6,686 bases of DNA, taken from the NCBI GenBank assembly GCA_022701845.1, contig JAKONS010000423.1:1-6686 (forward strand). The letters are read 5' to 3'. This DNA comes from Burkholderiaceae bacterium. GTDB lineage: Bacteria; Pseudomonadota; Gammaproteobacteria; Burkholderiales; Burkholderiaceae. The notes beneath the pieces are model-generated. The model saw only the letters and a list, made by a program, of their open reading frames with translations. It did no database searches and was not told the DNA's origin. Of this stretch, positions 4,854-6,686 are shown one piece after another. How positions within the stretch are numbered: position 1 is the stretch's first letter; the number at the start of each line of letters is the position of its first letter. The position numbers and the translations under genes were made by a program.

Positions 4854-6092
4854 TCAACCTTCCAGCGCCTGTCGGAAATCGTCGATCAGATCCGCCGTTT
4901 CCTCCAATCCGACAGACAGGCGGACCATGCCGTCGCCGATCCCCATTTCTGCCCGAACGGCAGCGCCGGCTTCCCAGAAAATGGTGTGCGCCACCGGAAT
5001 CACCAGTGTGCGCGTGTCGCCCAGGCCGGTCGCCTTGACCGACACTTTCAAGCGATCGAGGAATGGCAGGCAGTCGCTGCCATCGCGAAGCTCGAAAGCC
5101 AGCAGCCAGCCCGCGGCCTTGAAAAGACGGGTGGCGATTGCGTGCTGCGGATGCGACTCCAGACCCGGATAGATGACCCGGGAAATCGCGGGATGGCTCT
5201 CGAGAAAGCGCGCGAGTTCGAGCGCCGACGCGCTGGCATAGGTCATGCGCAGTGACAAGGTTTCGGCGCCTACGGCAATCGCATGGGCATGTTGCGACGA
5301 CAAGGTCGCCCCCATGTCGCGCAGCCCTTTCTTGCGAATCTGGGTAAGGCCCCATTGCCGTGCGTCGCCTTTGCGGTAGACATCGCTGATGTTGGGGTAC
5401 GCGGACCAGTCGAACGCACCGGTGTCGATCACCGCACCACCCAGCGCGTTGCCGTGCCCGCCGATCGACTTGGTCAGGGAATGGATGACCAGGCCCGCAC
5501 CCACCACGCCTGGGCGAAACAGGTGCGGCGAAAGGATCGTGTTGTCGACCACGAACAGCACCCCGCGTTCCCGGCAGAGCCGACCGATGGCTTCGACATC
5601 GGCGATCTGCGTGCCGGGATTGGCGACCGTCTCGACGAAAACCAACCGGGTGGCCGGCGTGATCGCCTCGGCCACACGCGCCGCGTCAGTCGCATCCACC
5701 CTGGTCACCGTAACGCCCAGATCGCCAAGCGTGCCGAAAAGACTGTTGGTGTTGCCGAACACGGCGCGGCTGGCGACCATGTGGTCTCCCGCGCGCAGCA
5801 GGGTGCAGAACACCGCAGAGATTGCCGCCATACCGGTCGCGAAGGTGACGGCGCCGACTCCCTGCTCCATGCGCGTGAGCTTCGCTTCCAGCGCCGCGGT
5901 GGTCGGCGTACCTTGGCGGGAATAGCTGTAGAGGCCTTTTTTCGTGCCCTGAAAAACCGCGATGAGGTCCTCGACCTTGTCGAAACCGTATTGGGAAGCG
6001 GCGTGGATCGGTTTGTGAAGGCTTCCATCTTCCGAGCCAAATGCACGGTCGGCGTGAACGATCTCGGTGGTGAATCCGCGTGTAGGGGTCAT
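4854..6092 (-). CDS. PLP-dependent Cys/Met metabolism enzyme (cystathionine gamma-synthase / homoserine sulfhydrylase family)
   Basis: This 412-residue protein belongs to the fold-type I PLP enzymes of trans-sulfuration. YSYSRQGTPT (55-64) supplies the Tyr and Arg that reach PLP of the neighbouring subunit. FATGMAAI (84-91) forms the phosphate loop. D183 in VVDNT contacts the pyridine nitrogen, K208 in HSLTKSIGGHGN is the Schiff-base lysine, and R391 in VRLSVGLE holds the substrate carboxylate. The usual Tyr that stacks on PLP (YGGT) is Phe here (VFGNT, F112), as I recall for MetZ-type sulfhydrylases. GLGDTRTLVI (356-365) resembles O-acetylhomoserine sulfhydrylases. A role in making methionine, homocysteine or cystathionine from an activated homoserine is likely. 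Lyase activity cannot be excluded. It starts 21 nt after sbcB with a weak ribosome site, and is probably cotranscribed with it. Confidence 0.93.
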   Translation of the reverse strand: MTPTRGFTTEIVHADRAFGSEDGSLHKPIHAASQYGFDKVEDLIAVFQGTKKGLYSYSRQGTPTTAALEAKLTRMEQGVGAVTFATGMAAISAVFCTLLRAGDHMVASRAVFGNTNSLFGTLGDLGVTVTRVDATDAARVAEAITPATRLVFVETVANPGTQIADVEAIGRLCRERGVLFVVDNTILSPHLFRPGVVGAGLVIHSLTKSIGGHGNALGGAVIDTGAFDWSAYPNISDVYRKGDARQWGLTQIRKKGLRDMGATLSSQHAHAIAVGAETLSLRMTYASASALELARFLESHPAISRVIYPGLESHPQHAIATRLFKAAGWLLAFELRDGSDCLPFLDRLKVSVKATGLGDTRTLVIPVAHTIFWEAGAAVRAEMGIGDGMVRLSVGLEETADLIDDFRQALEG

Positions 6093-6113
6093 GTGCTCGT
6101 CTCGCTAGGTTCG

Positions 6114-6686
6114 TCAGTCGCGCTCGGGAACGATCGCCTCGGCGTAATCGTAGAGCGCCGCCAATACGGTTTCGGCGCGTTCGTCCGGACCGTCCTCGGA
6201 CTCGCCCGCCTGCTCGCCTAGTACGTCGAGCGCCGCGAGGTATTCGTCCACCGTACGGGCCTTGCCGGCGCCGTCGAAAAGGCGCGCTGAGCGGTGTGCC
6301 AGCCAGCGCTCGGCATCGGCGCCGTCGAGCGTTTGCGGATAGTTGCGCGCTCGGAACCGGAAAACGATTTCTTCGAGACGTCCGTCGTCGAATCCGGTCC
6401 GCGCGGAGGCCAACTGCTCCGGCGACATTCCCCGCAGCTGCCCCAACTTCCGGCGGTCGTCGTTGCCCACAAAGCCGCCGTAGAGATCCTCGTCGACGTC
6501 CGTCGCCTCGGCCGCCGCGGGGCGTTTGAAGACTTCCTGCCACAGCGCGCTCATGTCCGGCAGGGCCGCCGCCGCCTGGGCATGCCCCGCGGCCTGCTCC
6601 AGATCGAGTTGCCAGCGCGTCGCCATTTCGGGCCGCAACGTGCGCAGATTGGCGACCACCATCGGCGATTTGTTGAGGTGCACGCT
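6114..6686 (-). CDS. sbcB: Exodeoxyribonuclease I, C-terminal part
   Basis: The C-terminal 190 residues are present; the N-terminal exonuclease domain with its catalytic acidic residues lies beyond the right edge. The visible part starts SVHLNKSPMVVANLRTLRPE, matching the region after the nuclease domain in E. coli ExoI, which degrades single-stranded DNA 3' to 5' and works in mismatch repair and recombination. Further family signatures are DEDLYGGF followed by a charged DDRR, then FRFRARNYPQTL and AERWLAHR, and a closing acidic YDYAEAIV. These belong to the SH3-like and helical C-terminal parts that help form the DNA channel. The frame is open to the edge, and the GTG codon at 6683 is internal, not a start. 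It is followed by the PLP enzyme after 21 nt. Confidence 0.93.
   Translation of the reverse strand, partial: SVHLNKSPMVVANLRTLRPEMATRWQLDLEQAAGHAQAAAALPDMSALWQEVFKRPAAAEATDVDEDLYGGFVGNDDRRKLGQLRGMSPEQLASARTGFDDGRLEEIVFRFRARNYPQTLDGADAERWLAHRSARLFDGAGKARTVDEYLAALDVLGEQAGESEDGPDERAETVLAALYDYAEAIVPERD

Noticed and set aside
5283..6221. 312-codon open frame on the plus strand
   Set aside because: It lies antisense to the PLP enzyme and the end of sbcB, both with clear family motifs. The translation has no recognisable domain and the openness follows from G/C-rich third positions.

Overview
The window looks like a bacterial chromosome, most likely a betaproteobacterium (Burkholderiales-like). This rests on the thrS-infC-rpmI-rplT-pheS gene order, the proteobacterial form of IF3 with a non-AUG start, a stand-alone SWIB-domain protein with a lysine/alanine/proline-rich tail, and fairly GC-rich coding sequence. 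The placement is inferred from remembered protein families, not from a search. No mobile element, CRISPR array, tRNA or rRNA was seen. Most of the window is core chromosome, and the less ordinary material is in the gaps between genes.

Left part (1-3510, all minus strand, transcribed right to left): thrS (threonyl-tRNA synthetase), infC (translation initiation factor IF3), rpmI (L35), rplT (L20) and the first 59 nt of pheS (phenylalanyl-tRNA synthetase alpha). This is the classical translation cluster. Each junction carries possible control elements. An intrinsic terminator lies 57 nt before the thrS ATG. A 7-bp hairpin and an AUC start codon lie at infC. Four consecutive hairpins fill the 165-nt infC-rpmI gap, where an L20 operator is expected by analogy with E. 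coli. A strong UUCG hairpin followed by a U-tract terminator lies just before pheS, with a 13-codon ORF overlapping the pheS start.

Middle (3511-4853): a 254-nt thrS leader, then a small gamma-glutamylcyclotransferase-fold protein on the minus strand. A 232-nt divergent intergenic region follows, containing a terminator-like hairpin. A plus-strand SWIB/MDM2-domain protein with a histone-H1-like tail comes next and ends at a perfect 32-nt palindromic terminator shared with the convergent gene.

Right part (4854-6686, minus strand): a PLP-dependent trans-sulfuration/sulfhydrylase-family enzyme, preceded at 21 nt by the C-terminal 190 residues of exodeoxyribonuclease I (sbcB), which runs off the right edge. 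The two may be cotranscribed but have no obvious functional link.

No clearly new multi-gene system is visible. The best leads are the RNA structures before rpmI, pheS and thrS, and the terminator-like hairpin upstream of the SWIB gene.
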